Shown: in pieces, positions 9,121 through 18,596 of the stretch | Layout of the letters: every line of letters starts with the position of its first letter | Numbering within the stretch: position 1 is the first letter of the stretch | Source: Herbinix luporum | GTDB taxonomy: Bacteria > Bacillota > Clostridia > Lachnospirales > Lachnospiraceae | Direction: 5' to 3' | Assembly (NCBI RefSeq): GCF_900070325.1 | Contig: NZ_LN879430.1 | Span: 546,501-610,500, forward strand | Length of the DNA stretch: 64,000 nucleotides | Notes under the pieces: model-generated | Told to the model about the DNA's origin: nothing | Databases searched by the model: none | The model's input: only the letters and a program-made list of their open reading frames with translations | Translations under genes and position numbers: made by a program

Positions 9121-9980
9121 TGGGTAAGTTGGAAAACAAAATTGATTTTGTTATGTTTTTTACAGTTGATCATGCAAATCCGAATGGAGATCCGTTAAAC
9201 GGAAATATGCCTAGAAATGATTATGACGGTTTTGGTGAGATTAGTGATGTATGTATTAAGAGAAAAATACGTAATCGCTTACAGGATGCTGGAGAAAAAA
9301 TATTTGTTCAATCAAATGATCGAATTGAAGATGATTTAAAATCATTAGAAGCACGATTTAACAATGTTTTTAAGAAAGGCAAAGATGATGATGAAACCGT
9401 ATTTACCCAATCATGCGAACTTTGGATTGACGTAAGAAGTTTTGGACAGGTTGTAACATTTCAAAATCGCTCGATAGGAATACGAGGACCTGTATCAATA
9501 TCAATGGCAAAAAGTTTAAGTCCTGTAAATATAATTAGTATGCAGATTACAAGAAGTACCAATGGTATGATTAAAGCTGAGGGCGGAAAGTCATCTGATA
9601 CCATGGGAACAAAACATTATGTAGATTTTGGAGTATATAAGATTAAAGGAAGCATTAATCCTTACTTTGCTGAAAAAACGGGTTTTACAATTGAAGATGC
9701 TGAAAAAATAAAAGAAGCATTACGTACATTATTTGTAAATGATGCTTCATCAGCAAGACCTGAAGGTAGTATGGAAGTAAAATCGATATATTGGTTTACA
9801 CATCCCGGAAAGCTTGGGGTTGCTTCTAGTGCAAAAATACATAATCTTGTAAAAGACCAGCTTAAAGAAGGAGTTATAAAGCCTACGACCTATGATGACT
9901 ATGTAATTAAGCTTAATGAAATTGAATTATCCAAATATAAAGAAAAAGGGTTGAAGGTGGAGGTTATTGAAGGAATATAA
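9120..9980 (+). CDS. cas7c: Cas7c (Csd2), Cascade backbone subunit
   Basis: A 286-aa RAMP protein that polymerises along the crRNA spacer in type I-C Cascade. The N-terminus has the family mark HANPNGDPLNGNMPRND (residues 16-32). IGIRGPVSISMAKSL near 125 and the conserved ITRSTNG segment follow. ATG 9120 sits at the cas8c stop (TAATG) behind AAGGAGGT, so translation is coupled. Its 3' end overlaps cas4 by 14 bases. No truncation is seen. Confidence 0.96.
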   Translation: MGKLENKIDFVMFFTVDHANPNGDPLNGNMPRNDYDGFGEISDVCIKRKIRNRLQDAGEKIFVQSNDRIEDDLKSLEARFNNVFKKGKDDDETVFTQSCELWIDVRSFGQVVTFQNRSIGIRGPVSISMAKSLSPVNIISMQITRSTNGMIKAEGGKSSDTMGTKHYVDFGVYKIKGSINPYFAEKTGFTIEDAEKIKEALRTLFVNDASSARPEGSMEVKSIYWFTHPGKLGVASSAKIHNLVKDQLKEGVIKPTTYDDYVIKLNEIELSKYKEKGLKVEVIEGI

Positions 9981-10626
9981 AGAAGATGATTACTTATTAA
10001 TTTCTGGTATTCAACATTTTATCTTTTGTAAGCGCCAATGGGCTTTAATTCATGTTGAGCAGCAATGGGAAGAGAATTTTTTTACCATGGACGGTATATT
10101 GCTACATGAACGAGCAGATGATGGCAGCATAAAAGAAAGTAGAAAAGATTTAGTTACTATACATGCATTACCAGTTAAGTCAAAGTCATTATGTGTTACC
10201 GGAAAGTGCGATGTGGTGGAATTAAGATTGTCTTCAGAAGGTATATATTTACCGAAATATAATAATACATATAAAGTATATCCTGTAGAGTACAAAAGGG
10301 GAAAACCTAAAGAAGATGAAAGTGATATTCTTCAGCTTCTAGCCCAAGCAATATGTCTTGAAGAAATGTTGATGACTAAAATAGAAAAAGCCTATATGTT
10401 TTATTTTGAGATCAGAAGAAGACAAGAAGTGATTTTTACAGAGGCTATGAGAAAGAGACTATACGATATTGTAACGGAGATGCATTATTATATGGATAAA
10501 GGAATAACTCCTAAAGTAAGAACAGGAAAGAAATGCAGAACATGCTCTCTAAATAATATTTGTATGCCTGGTCTTAATGAAGAAAAGAATGTCACTTTAT
10601 ATATTCAGAGGAGGATAAATGAATGA
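9967..10626 (+). CDS. cas4: Cas4 nuclease, PAM selection in spacer acquisition
   Basis: A 219-aa RecB-like nuclease that helps Cas1-Cas2 choose PAM-flanked prespacers and trims their PAM end. An iron-sulfur cluster is set by Cys21 (FCKRQW) and Cys190, 193 and 199 (CRTCSLNNIC). Catalytic residues are visible: D82 (KCDVVE), E108 and K110 (PVEYKRGK), and the QLLAQ helix at 123-127. The TTG start at 9967 has GGTGGAGG just upstream and lies inside the end of cas7c. The frame has no better start. ATGA overlap with cas1 follows. Confidence 0.95.
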   Translation: MKEYKEDDYLLISGIQHFIFCKRQWALIHVEQQWEENFFTMDGILLHERADDGSIKESRKDLVTIHALPVKSKSLCVTGKCDVVELRLSSEGIYLPKYNNTYKVYPVEYKRGKPKEDESDILQLLAQAICLEEMLMTKIEKAYMFYFEIRRRQEVIFTEAMRKRLYDIVTEMHYYMDKGITPKVRTGKKCRTCSLNNICMPGLNEEKNVTLYIQRRINE

Positions 10627-11654
10627 GACAACTCCTAAATACTTTATATATTACAAGACCAAACGCGTATTTGTCATTAAATGGTGAAAACATTGTAATT
10701 AAAGAAGATAATCAAACAATAGGACGATATCCATTACATAATATAGAAAGCATCGTACTTTTCTCTAATCTAGGTATGAGTCCTCAACTTATGGGAAAAT
10801 GTGTAGATAATCATATATCTATATGTTTTTTAACACCTAATGGGCGCTTTCGAGCAAGAGTGGTAGGTAGAAGTTATGGGAATGTTCTTCTCAGAAAAAA
10901 ACAATATAAAGTTTCAATGGATGATGCTGAATGTGTAAAAATATCCATAAATTTTATACTAGGCAAGATTTATAACCAAAAGTGGTTGATTGAACGTTAC
11001 ATAAGAGAATATCCATTGCGCATACAAGGAGAATTGTTAAAAAATATATCATATCAGCTGACTGAATATATGAATTGTGTAAAAACATGTACTGAACTAG
11101 ATTCCTTAAGGGGTTTTGAAGGTAAGGCTCAAGTTTGCTACTTTCAAGGCTTTAATGAATTAATATTAAATCAGAAAAAGGAATTTGTTTTTAATGGTAG
11201 AAATAAGAGACCGCCTCAAGATCCTGTAAATAGTCTGTTATCTTTTGCCTATACCTTACTTAGTAATGATATAGCTAGCGCCCTTGAAACGGTGGGACTT
11301 GATTCTTATGTTGGTTTCATGCATCAAGATAGGCCAGGTCGCATTTCACTAGCATTGGATTTAATTGAAGAATTACGTGCACCAATTGCTGATCGTTTTG
11401 TCCTTTCGCTAATCAATAGGCAGCAAGTTAAATTTGAAGACTTTATTATTAATGACAATGGGGCGGTGTTAATTAAAGATGAGGCGAGAAAGAAAATACT
11501 TAGTGAATGGCAGAAAAGGAAACAAGAGAAGTTAAAACATCCATTTTTAGATGAAAAAATACCTTGGGGATTGGTTCCTTATGCCCAATCTATGTTGTTA
11601 GCACGTTATTTACGAGGTGATTTAAATGAATATCCGCCTTTCTTTTGGAAATAG
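10623..11654 (+). CDS. cas1: Cas1 integrase, type I-C
   Basis: A 343-aa metal-dependent integrase that inserts spacers at the leader end with Cas2. The N-terminal beta domain (MRQLLNTLYITRPNAYLSL) and the helical catalytic domain are complete. The catalytic Glu is likely that in LRGFEGKAQV (about 165). The catalytic His and acidic residue lie in YVGFMHQDRPGRISLALDL (H near 232, D near 245). It starts at ATGA shared with the cas4 stop. The many-spacer array and duplicate spacers fit an active adaptation module. Confidence 0.96.
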   Translation: MRQLLNTLYITRPNAYLSLNGENIVIKEDNQTIGRYPLHNIESIVLFSNLGMSPQLMGKCVDNHISICFLTPNGRFRARVVGRSYGNVLLRKKQYKVSMDDAECVKISINFILGKIYNQKWLIERYIREYPLRIQGELLKNISYQLTEYMNCVKTCTELDSLRGFEGKAQVCYFQGFNELILNQKKEFVFNGRNKRPPQDPVNSLLSFAYTLLSNDIASALETVGLDSYVGFMHQDRPGRISLALDLIEELRAPIADRFVLSLINRQQVKFEDFIINDNGAVLIKDEARKKILSEWQKRKQEKLKHPFLDEKIPWGLVPYAQSMLLARYLRGDLNEYPPFFWK

Positions 11655-11662
11655 AGGTGAAT

Positions 11663-11956
11663 ATGTTGTATATACTTATTACATATGATATTAATACAAC
11701 ATCATTAAATGGCCAAGCAAGATTAAGAAAAGTTGCAAAAGTATGTATAAATTATGGTCAAAGGGTACAAAATTCAGTATTCGAATGTAAGGTTAATGAG
11801 GCTCAGTATCGCGAATTACAACATAAATTGCTAAAGATTATTGATAAAAATGTAGATAGTCTTCGATTTTATCGACTTGGCGAAAACTACGATAAAAAAG
11901 TAAAGCATATTGGTGCAAAGCAAACATATAAGGTAGATGACCCTATGATACTATAG
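11663..11956 (+). CDS. cas2: Cas2, adaptation complex subunit
   Basis: A 97-aa ferredoxin-fold dimeric protein that scaffolds Cas1 during spacer integration. ATG 11663 (MLYILITYDINTT) is chosen because AGAGGTG lies 4-10 bases in front; the longer frame from 11645 would begin in the end of cas1. The YDINTT strand with the conserved Asp and the RRVQNSVFEC-like segment (RVQNSVFEC) are family marks. The stop codon forms part of a 9-bp inverted repeat that leads into the CRISPR leader. Confidence 0.95.
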   Translation: MLYILITYDINTTSLNGQARLRKVAKVCINYGQRVQNSVFECKVNEAQYRELQHKLLKIIDKNVDSLRFYRLGENYDKKVKHIGAKQTYKVDDPMIL

Positions 11957-12000
11957 TGCGAAGGTGAAGTGAACATAATTTTCTAAGAGGTTTCGCACTA
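11954..12000 (+). repeat. Inverted repeat across the cas2 stop codon and start of leader
   Basis: TAGTGCGAA (11954-11962) and TTCGCACTA (11992-12000) are perfect 9-bp inverted arms around a 29-base interior. The left arm contains the cas2 stop codon. The RNA would form a hairpin at the end of the cas mRNA but no T-tract follows. Its interior (GGTGAAGTGAACAT) resembles sequence I recall just behind cas2 in other type I-C loci (recollection, not searched). Confidence 0.7.
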
Positions 12001-12114
12001 GATATATAATAATTTTAAGCAAAAGTTATACTAGTTTGTCGAAAGATATTTTGAATATTAAAATGAAATAGAGTTATTTAGTTAGTTGTTATTAATTTAG
12101 CACAATATCTAGCT
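11957..12114 (+). promoter_or_regulatory. CRISPR leader
   Basis: The 158-base AT-rich interval between cas2 and the first repeat is the leader: it should hold the promoter for the pre-crRNA and the Cas1-Cas2 integration signals. The orientation is supported by the repeat 3' end (ATTGAAAT), by cas genes on this side, and by the degenerate repeat at the far end. TATATAATAATTTT (12002-12015) and other AT-rich stretches could serve as -10 regions. No single promoter stands out. Confidence 0.75.
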
Positions 12115-15100
12115 GTCGCACCCTTTACGGGTGCGTGGATTGAAATTAAATGCCCTCATAAAAGGCATGTTTCTATATCGTCGTCGCACCCTTTACGGGT
12201 GCGTGGATTGAAATCACAATTCAATCTTGCACTCGATACATATACCGTGTCGCACCCTTTACGGGTGCGTGGATTGAAATTAGGTCAAACCCATCTGTAT
12301 CATTCCAATACCATTGTCGCACCCTTTACGGGTGCGTGGATTGAAATATCTAGTATTGGCTCACCTTGTTTGTCTCTTGCTACGTCGCACCCTTTACGGG
12401 TGCGTGGATTGAAATATGTGCTGAAGCAGCTTACCTATCTCTGTCTCATGTCGCACCCTTTACGGGTGCGTGGATTGAAATTAGATGAGATTGTTGCACT
12501 TTTACCCATTTGTATACCGTCGCACCCTTTACGGGTGCGTGGATTGAAATCAAAACATTTTATAATATAGTTTTATTGCAGGACAGTCGCACCCTTTACG
12601 GGTGCGTGGATTGAAATTGGCATTACGCAAACTATTAACAATGTTAAGGACACTGTCGCACCCTTTACGGGTGCGTGGATTGAAATTTCCATGCTATCCC
12701 TCCCAATCCATTCTCTGCCCGTCGCACCCTTTACGGGTGCGTGGATTGAAATTATGGTTAAATGAAATACCAAGAGTACTAAGCAAGGTCGCACCCTTTA
12801 CGGGTGCGTGGATTGAAATCAAATATCAAAACAAGTGAAATCATTACATTTAATGTCGCACCCTTTACGGGTGCGTGGATTGAAATCCCAGTTTTTTCAT
12901 AACGTTTTATTGCGTGTAATATGGTCGCACCCTTTACGGGTGCGTGGATTGAAATCAGATATCTTCATGGACTGAAACCGACCGCAAATTGTCGCACCCT
13001 TTACGGGTGCGTGGATTGAAATTAGGTCCGCAGATAACACACAGCAGTTTGATGTTAGTCGCACCCTTTACGGGTGCGTGGATTGAAATATACACTTGGG
13101 TTGGGTATTAAATATCAGGTTAAAGGTCGCACCCTTTACGGGTGCGTGGATTGAAATATACACTTGGGTTGGGTATTAAATATCAGGTTAAAGCGTCGCA
13201 CCCTTTACGGGTGCGTGGATTGAAATAAGATATAAAAGAAAAAACCACTGTTAATGCAAGGTCGCACCCTTTACGGGTGCGTGGATTGAAATAAGCAAGT
13301 TATATAATATAGGTGAATACCGTTTTAATGTCGCACCCTTTACGGGTGCGTGGATTGAAATATTATTGCTTCTTTACCCACAGCACCAAACCAGGTCGCA
13401 CCCTTTACGGGTGCGTGGATTGAAATTAGCGGCACAGGCGGTTATAGAAAAAGAACTAAAAGGTCGCACCCTTTACGGGTGCGTGGATTGAAATTTTGAT
13501 CAAGCCGCCTGTCGTCTCAAAGGTTTTTGTCGCACCCTTTACGGGTGCGTGGATTGAAATCTAGTCGATAGCGAAGTCTTTTTCTGTTGCTTATCGTCGC
13601 ACCCTTTACGGGTGCGTGGATTGAAATTGTCATCCGCATTATCCATGTGATATAGTAAAAACGTCGCACCCTTTACGGGTGCGTGGATTGAAATTAAGTA
13701 TTCTTTCTCAGCCTGTTCTTCTTGCGTGTCGCACCCTTTACGGGTGCGTGGATTGAAATTTTTGTTTGTTGGTAGGTTTCATCTTTTCGGTCATGGTCGC
13801 ACCCTTTACGGGTGCGTGGATTGAAATTGTGATTGAGAACACACGTCAACCTCAAACCCGCCAGGTCGCACCCTTTACGGGTGCGTGGATTGAAATAATC
13901 GGTGCAACACCAGATGGCGGTGTTGTCACGTCGCACCCTTTACGGGTGCGTGGATTGAAATATATGTTGCAGGATATTTTTGAAGGTAATCTTTATAGTC
14001 GCACCCTTTACGGGTGCGTGGATTGAAATCACAGGCGAATTAGCTATACACCCAGGAAGTATGGTCGCACCCTTTACGGGTGCGTGGATTGAAATTAGGT
14101 CCGCAGATAACACACAGCAGTTTGATGTTAGTCGCACCCTTTACGGGTGCGTGGATTGAAATAAGGTGGGGTGACAGCTTACGCCACTGGGGGACTAGGG
14201 TCGCACCCTTTACGGGTGCGTGGATTGAAATATCATACCGCCAATAAATTGTTCCATAGAGGTTGCCCCGTCGCACCCTTTACGGGTGCGTGGATTGAAA
14301 TCGCCTTGTCCACACCTGCTGTTTCAATTCCAACAGTCGCACCCTTTACGGGTGCGTGGATTGAAATAAAATCTGTCAAAATGTCACCAGGCATCATAAT
14401 GCGGTCGCACCCTTTACGGGTGCGTGGATTGAAATTAATTACTCATTTAAGGTGGATGATAACCTGCATAAGTCGCACCCTTTACGGGTGCGTGGATTGA
14501 AATTGCAGTTTTTCAGCAACCAACTGAAAAAATGGGCTGTCGCACCCTTTACGGGTGCGTGGATTGAAATCAGGTTAGCAGTGATGATGTAAAAATATCT
14601 ATCGAGTCGCACCCTTTACGGGTGCGTGGATTGAAATAGTGAACACGCTTTTGGTAACAGATTTTACCTAGAGTCGCACCCTTTACGGGTGCGTGGATTG
14701 AAATAAAAATTTTGTATATTTTACATTAGATTAATTGACAACGTCGCACCCTTTACGGGTGCGTGGATTGAAATCTGACGCCTTTATAAAAACAGAATAA
14801 AAAAGAGACCGTCGCACCCTTTACGGGTGCGTGGATTGAAATATCTCTTGGCAAAACCTATAAGAACTCAGTGTACTGGTCGCACCCTTTACGGGTGCGT
14901 GGATTGAAATTAAAGGCATTAGCTTTGTACGTGGTATTTTACAATCGTCGCACCCTTTACGGGTGCGTGGATTGAAATCTCTGCCTTGCCTGCCAGTATA
15001 AACAATTAAACCGTCGCACCCTTTACGGGTGCGTGGATTGAAATCCGGGGGTCTATTCGCCTGGGTCTAGTCAATCTCCGTCGCACCCTTTACGGGTGCG

Positions 15101-16838
15101 TGGATTGAAATTTTTTTAACTTAATTATAGGTTTTATTGTTTTTTTGTCGCACCCTTTACGGGTGCGTGGATTGAAATATATTTTTAGTATTTAAGCGTG
15201 CACCTGAGATTATGTCGCACCCTTTACGGGTGCGTGGATTGAAATAGTTAGTTGACTCCGGTAAATTTACGGATAAAGGTGTCGCACCCTTTACGGGTGC
15301 GTGGATTGAAATATGAGTGTAAGCAGTTTTTCTTGGGATAGTCCGGTCGCACCCTTTACGGGTGCGTGGATTGAAATAAAAAAAGCTTATGCAAGCGAAA
15401 AAACAGCGTATGATGGTCGCACCCTTTACGGGTGCGTGGATTGAAATTAGTTGCTTTTGTTGTTCTTCTCTGTAAGCCTTAGTCGCACCCTTTACGGGTG
15501 CGTGGATTGAAATATAATTTTAAAAATTATAAACACAATACCAAAACAGTCGCACCCTTTACGGGTGCGTGGATTGAAATAGAAGTTGGTATTGAAAATA
15601 TTATAAATGAGATACTGTCGCACCCTTTACGGGTGCGTGGATTGAAATAGCAATACTCATAATGTCAGGCAATAGAGTCATGTCGCACCCTTTACGGGTG
15701 CGTGGATTGAAATAGTATGAAAAAGATGAATATATCAAAATGTTGGCTGTCGCACCCTTTACGGGTGCGTGGATTGAAATTCCTAGTAGTATGGCATTTA
15801 AGCAATCAGGAAGTGGTCGCACCCTTTACGGGTGCGTGGATTGAAATAGCCTGTGTCTGTGCTAGCCTTTTAAGGTTTTCGTTGTCGCACCCTTTACGGG
15901 TGCGTGGATTGAAATCCGTCAATGCTGCCAGGCAGAGCGTCCAAAGTCGGGTCGCACCCTTTACGGGTGCGTGGATTGAAATCCAAAAATTTAAAGGACA
16001 TATATAAATTGTAAATAGTCGCACCCTTTACGGGTGCGTGGATTGAAATTCCGCAGATGTCACATGTTAGCGATACGCCTACGTCGCACCCTTTACGGGT
16101 GCGTGGATTGAAATCTGGGTAGCATTACACCGCCGAAGCGGTGCCATCGTCGCACCCTTTACGGGTGCGTGGATTGAAATTATACTGTATATATAATCTA
16201 ATTAAGTACATGGATGTCGCACCCTTTACGGGTGCGTGGATTGAAATACCCCCTTCAATTTGTTAAGTTCCCGCCTGAGTAGTCGCACCCTTTACGGGTG
16301 CGTGGATTGAAATTAATTCTTTTTGCCACATCTTTACTTCTTTGTTAGTCGCACCCTTTACGGGTGCGTGGATTGAAATTTTTTTAATTTTAAATGTTTG
16401 TTTTGTTTCTGTAGTCGCACCCTTTACGGGTGCGTGGATTGAAATTTGAAATCCTTGTATGTAGTGAGGAGTTCGGTTAGTCGCACCCTTTACGGGTGCG
16501 TGGATTGAAATCGCCTTATCCAAAATTAAATCCTGCTCCTCACCACGTCGCACCCTTTACGGGTGCGTGGATTGAAATCATCTTCTTTTGGTAATCTCTC
16601 TGTTACTGGTATCGTCGCACCCTTTACGGGTGCGTGGATTGAAATTCGTGATTACCGGATTGAATAGACAATATTTTATCGTCGCACCCTTTACGGGTGC
16701 GTGGATTGAAATTTAGCTATATGCAATAAGAAAAAAGCTGGCTCAGTGTCGCACCCTTTACGGGTGCGTGGATTGAAATTGATGGTGTGTTTAGGTCTAG
16801 TTCCGTTTGGAATAGTCGCACCCTTTACGGGTGCGTGG
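12115..16838 (+). CRISPR. Type I-C CRISPR array: 71 repeats (last truncated), 70 spacers
   Basis: The 32-nt repeat starts GTCGCACCC and ends TGGATTGAAAT. Its core CGCACCC-TTTAC-GGGTGCG makes a 7-bp hairpin, and the 11 bases after it form the usual I-C crRNA 5' handle after Cas5c cutting. I counted repeat starts from 12115 to 16815. 70 units look identical by eye; the last keeps only its first 24 bases. Spacers are 33-38 nt, mostly 34-36. Two spacer duplications are visible: 13023-13057 equals 14096-14130, and the neighbours 13090-13125 and 13158-13194 differ by one extra base. The leader is at the left, so the newest spacers are at the left. Confidence 0.99.
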
Positions 16839-16845
16839 TTTTTTT
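16817..16845 (+). terminator. Terminal truncated repeat plus T7: likely pre-crRNA terminator
   Basis: The last repeat keeps its hairpin (CGCACCC/GGGTGCG, 16817-16835). After TGG it runs into seven Ts (16839-16845) in place of ATTGAAAT. Stem plus T-run has the form of an intrinsic terminator with a 3-base gap. A 7-bp inverted repeat (GTTAATT 16848-16854, AATTAAC 16863-16869) follows. Confidence 0.6.
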
Positions 16846-16907
16846 AAGTTAATTATATAAAGAATTAACAATAGATGATATTTGAATAACAAACAGTACT
16901 ATACATT

Positions 16908-18320
16908 TTACAACTTCACAATCTCATACACCGAACCCCGATTTAAATCGGTCACATTTGCAGAACCATATACCCCCAAATATAATTTAGTTTGATTAAT
17001 ATTCGAACCAAGGCAGGTAAAAAAAGCTGCTTCGTTACCAAAATCATAATCAATATCAATCATATAATATTCATTCATTTGACATTCAGGTGTAAACCAA
17101 GTATAAGCCAAAACCCCACGGGGAGGAGATACTGTGTTTGTTCTTCTTGCAAAGTCAGTAAATACACAGCTTCCCATTAAACTTGGAATTTCATTTCCCA
17201 TATATGCTTGGACTCCTGTAAGGGCTCTTCCTTGAAATTTATCCACTCTAGGGTCCTGATGATAATAGCAGCAAAGTGGATATATACGTTTGGTAGAGAT
17301 TGTAATTGCTTCATTATAATAAGCTATTATCTTCTGATTCAAATTACTGTCACAGGGCCTAATTAATGATGTGGGAAGATCACCTTCCCACCCCCTCCAT
17401 CCAAGATTAATAAAGCCTTCTTGATTAGAGGATGAATTCATAATATAAGACTTAACAATATCGGTTGCCGGTACCGGTCTATAATAGATAAAGGCGAATA
17501 TAGATTCAACCAAATCCTGACCCACATTTCCGACATATTTTATATAGCGATCATTAAAAAATTGATATGATATTCCCGGAATATTACGAACACCCTTTGC
17601 AATAACTGTAAGACTTTCTAGTACCTGCAGTGAAAGTTCACTAAAACGGGTTACAACCGGCATATTATCTATGAATAGGTCCATATCAACATCGATTTCG
17701 ATAATTTTACCTGCTATCTCATTATCAGTCTGGGCTAAATTAAAAGGATCATAACCTAAGCCTCCGTCTCCGATAGTTAGAACAAGCCTTCCGGTTTCAG
17801 GAGAAAAGTTTAAGCTGTTTACTCCATTGTGATTTGCAAATGGCCTTCTTATATTAAGTAATGTCCGTCTTTTAATCGGTTGTCCTTCATTTTGCAGCAT
17901 CCATTCTTCTACCGTATCTATATGATCATATCTGTTTTCCCTGTCAGTCCATCTAAGATTTAGTGTATTTTCATCACAGGGATTTGGACTAAAGCCTCCT
18001 GGCAGAGCACCTGGTCCCTCAGAATCAGCTAAGGAATAGTGAAGGTAAAATAAGCCGTTATATCGAAAATTAGGGTGAAAAGCTAATCCTAACAGTCCAC
18101 GCTCATCATATCCTCCATTAGTACCTAGTTGAAGAATATTTTGTCTTATATCTAAAAAAGTACCTATGGTATTATTTCTTATGTAAAAAATCTCACCGAC
18201 TTGGGTTGCAATCATCAAAGTTTCTTCCTGGTCACCGGGAAAAATAGTAGTCTTAATTACAGTAGGAAGGTTTAAATTATGTACTATCGGTTGTAATCCA
18301 AGGCTTAATCTATCCAACAT
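16908..18320 (-). CDS. PQQ-dependent sugar dehydrogenase-like beta-propeller (GSDH family)
   Basis: A 470-aa protein with glucose/sorbosone dehydrogenase family marks: GLLGLAFHPNF near residue 75, then NHNGVNSLNFSP and LVLTIGDGG (about 165-190), which in true enzymes carry the catalytic His and propeller contacts. The family makes six-bladed propellers that may bind PQQ. No signal peptide is seen (it begins MLDRLSLGLQPIV), so it would be cytoplasmic or exported by another route, unusual for a secreted sugar dehydrogenase. Enzyme activity is not assured, since clostridia rarely make PQQ. It runs towards the CRISPR array (converging); only about 60 bases separate them. Confidence 0.75.
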   Translation of the reverse strand: MLDRLSLGLQPIVHNLNLPTVIKTTIFPGDQEETLMIATQVGEIFYIRNNTIGTFLDIRQNILQLGTNGGYDERGLLGLAFHPNFRYNGLFYLHYSLADSEGPGALPGGFSPNPCDENTLNLRWTDRENRYDHIDTVEEWMLQNEGQPIKRRTLLNIRRPFANHNGVNSLNFSPETGRLVLTIGDGGLGYDPFNLAQTDNEIAGKIIEIDVDMDLFIDNMPVVTRFSELSLQVLESLTVIAKGVRNIPGISYQFFNDRYIKYVGNVGQDLVESIFAFIYYRPVPATDIVKSYIMNSSSNQEGFINLGWRGWEGDLPTSLIRPCDSNLNQKIIAYYNEAITISTKRIYPLCCYYHQDPRVDKFQGRALTGVQAYMGNEIPSLMGSCVFTDFARRTNTVSPPRGVLAYTWFTPECQMNEYYMIDIDYDFGNEAAFFTCLGSNINQTKLYLGVYGSANVTDLNRGSVYEIVKL

Positions 18321-18596
18321 AATCTTTTCCTTTTAGCTTATTTCTATTATAGACTATGATGGTAATGATAGCGGATGTCGTAAACATTCTGTGAATAATA
18401 TGTAAACAAACCATTAACAAATAAATGTAAGATAGCAAGATGGATTTAAAGAAATCTTAATATTTCATTGAATCAAAATGTTGGACAAGGCTTTAACTCT
18501 TTGGTAAGATTAGTGTGATGTTATATTTAGCTATATAAAGTCTTATTTTGAAAAATATTAAGTTTTTTATACTATATTATTGAGGAGTAATATATT

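Noticed and set aside
16446..16546. Neighbouring spacers sharing GTGAGGAG in opposite orientation
   Set aside because: Only about 10 of 11 bases match and flanks differ; likely chance.
12199..16553. Many open frames across the array on both strands with repeated peptides such as SHPLRVRGLK, VAPFTGAWIEI, ISIHAPVKGAT and NPRTRKGCD
   Set aside because: They are translations of the CRISPR repeat; each peptide is one frame of it. No SD, and they recur with the repeat period.
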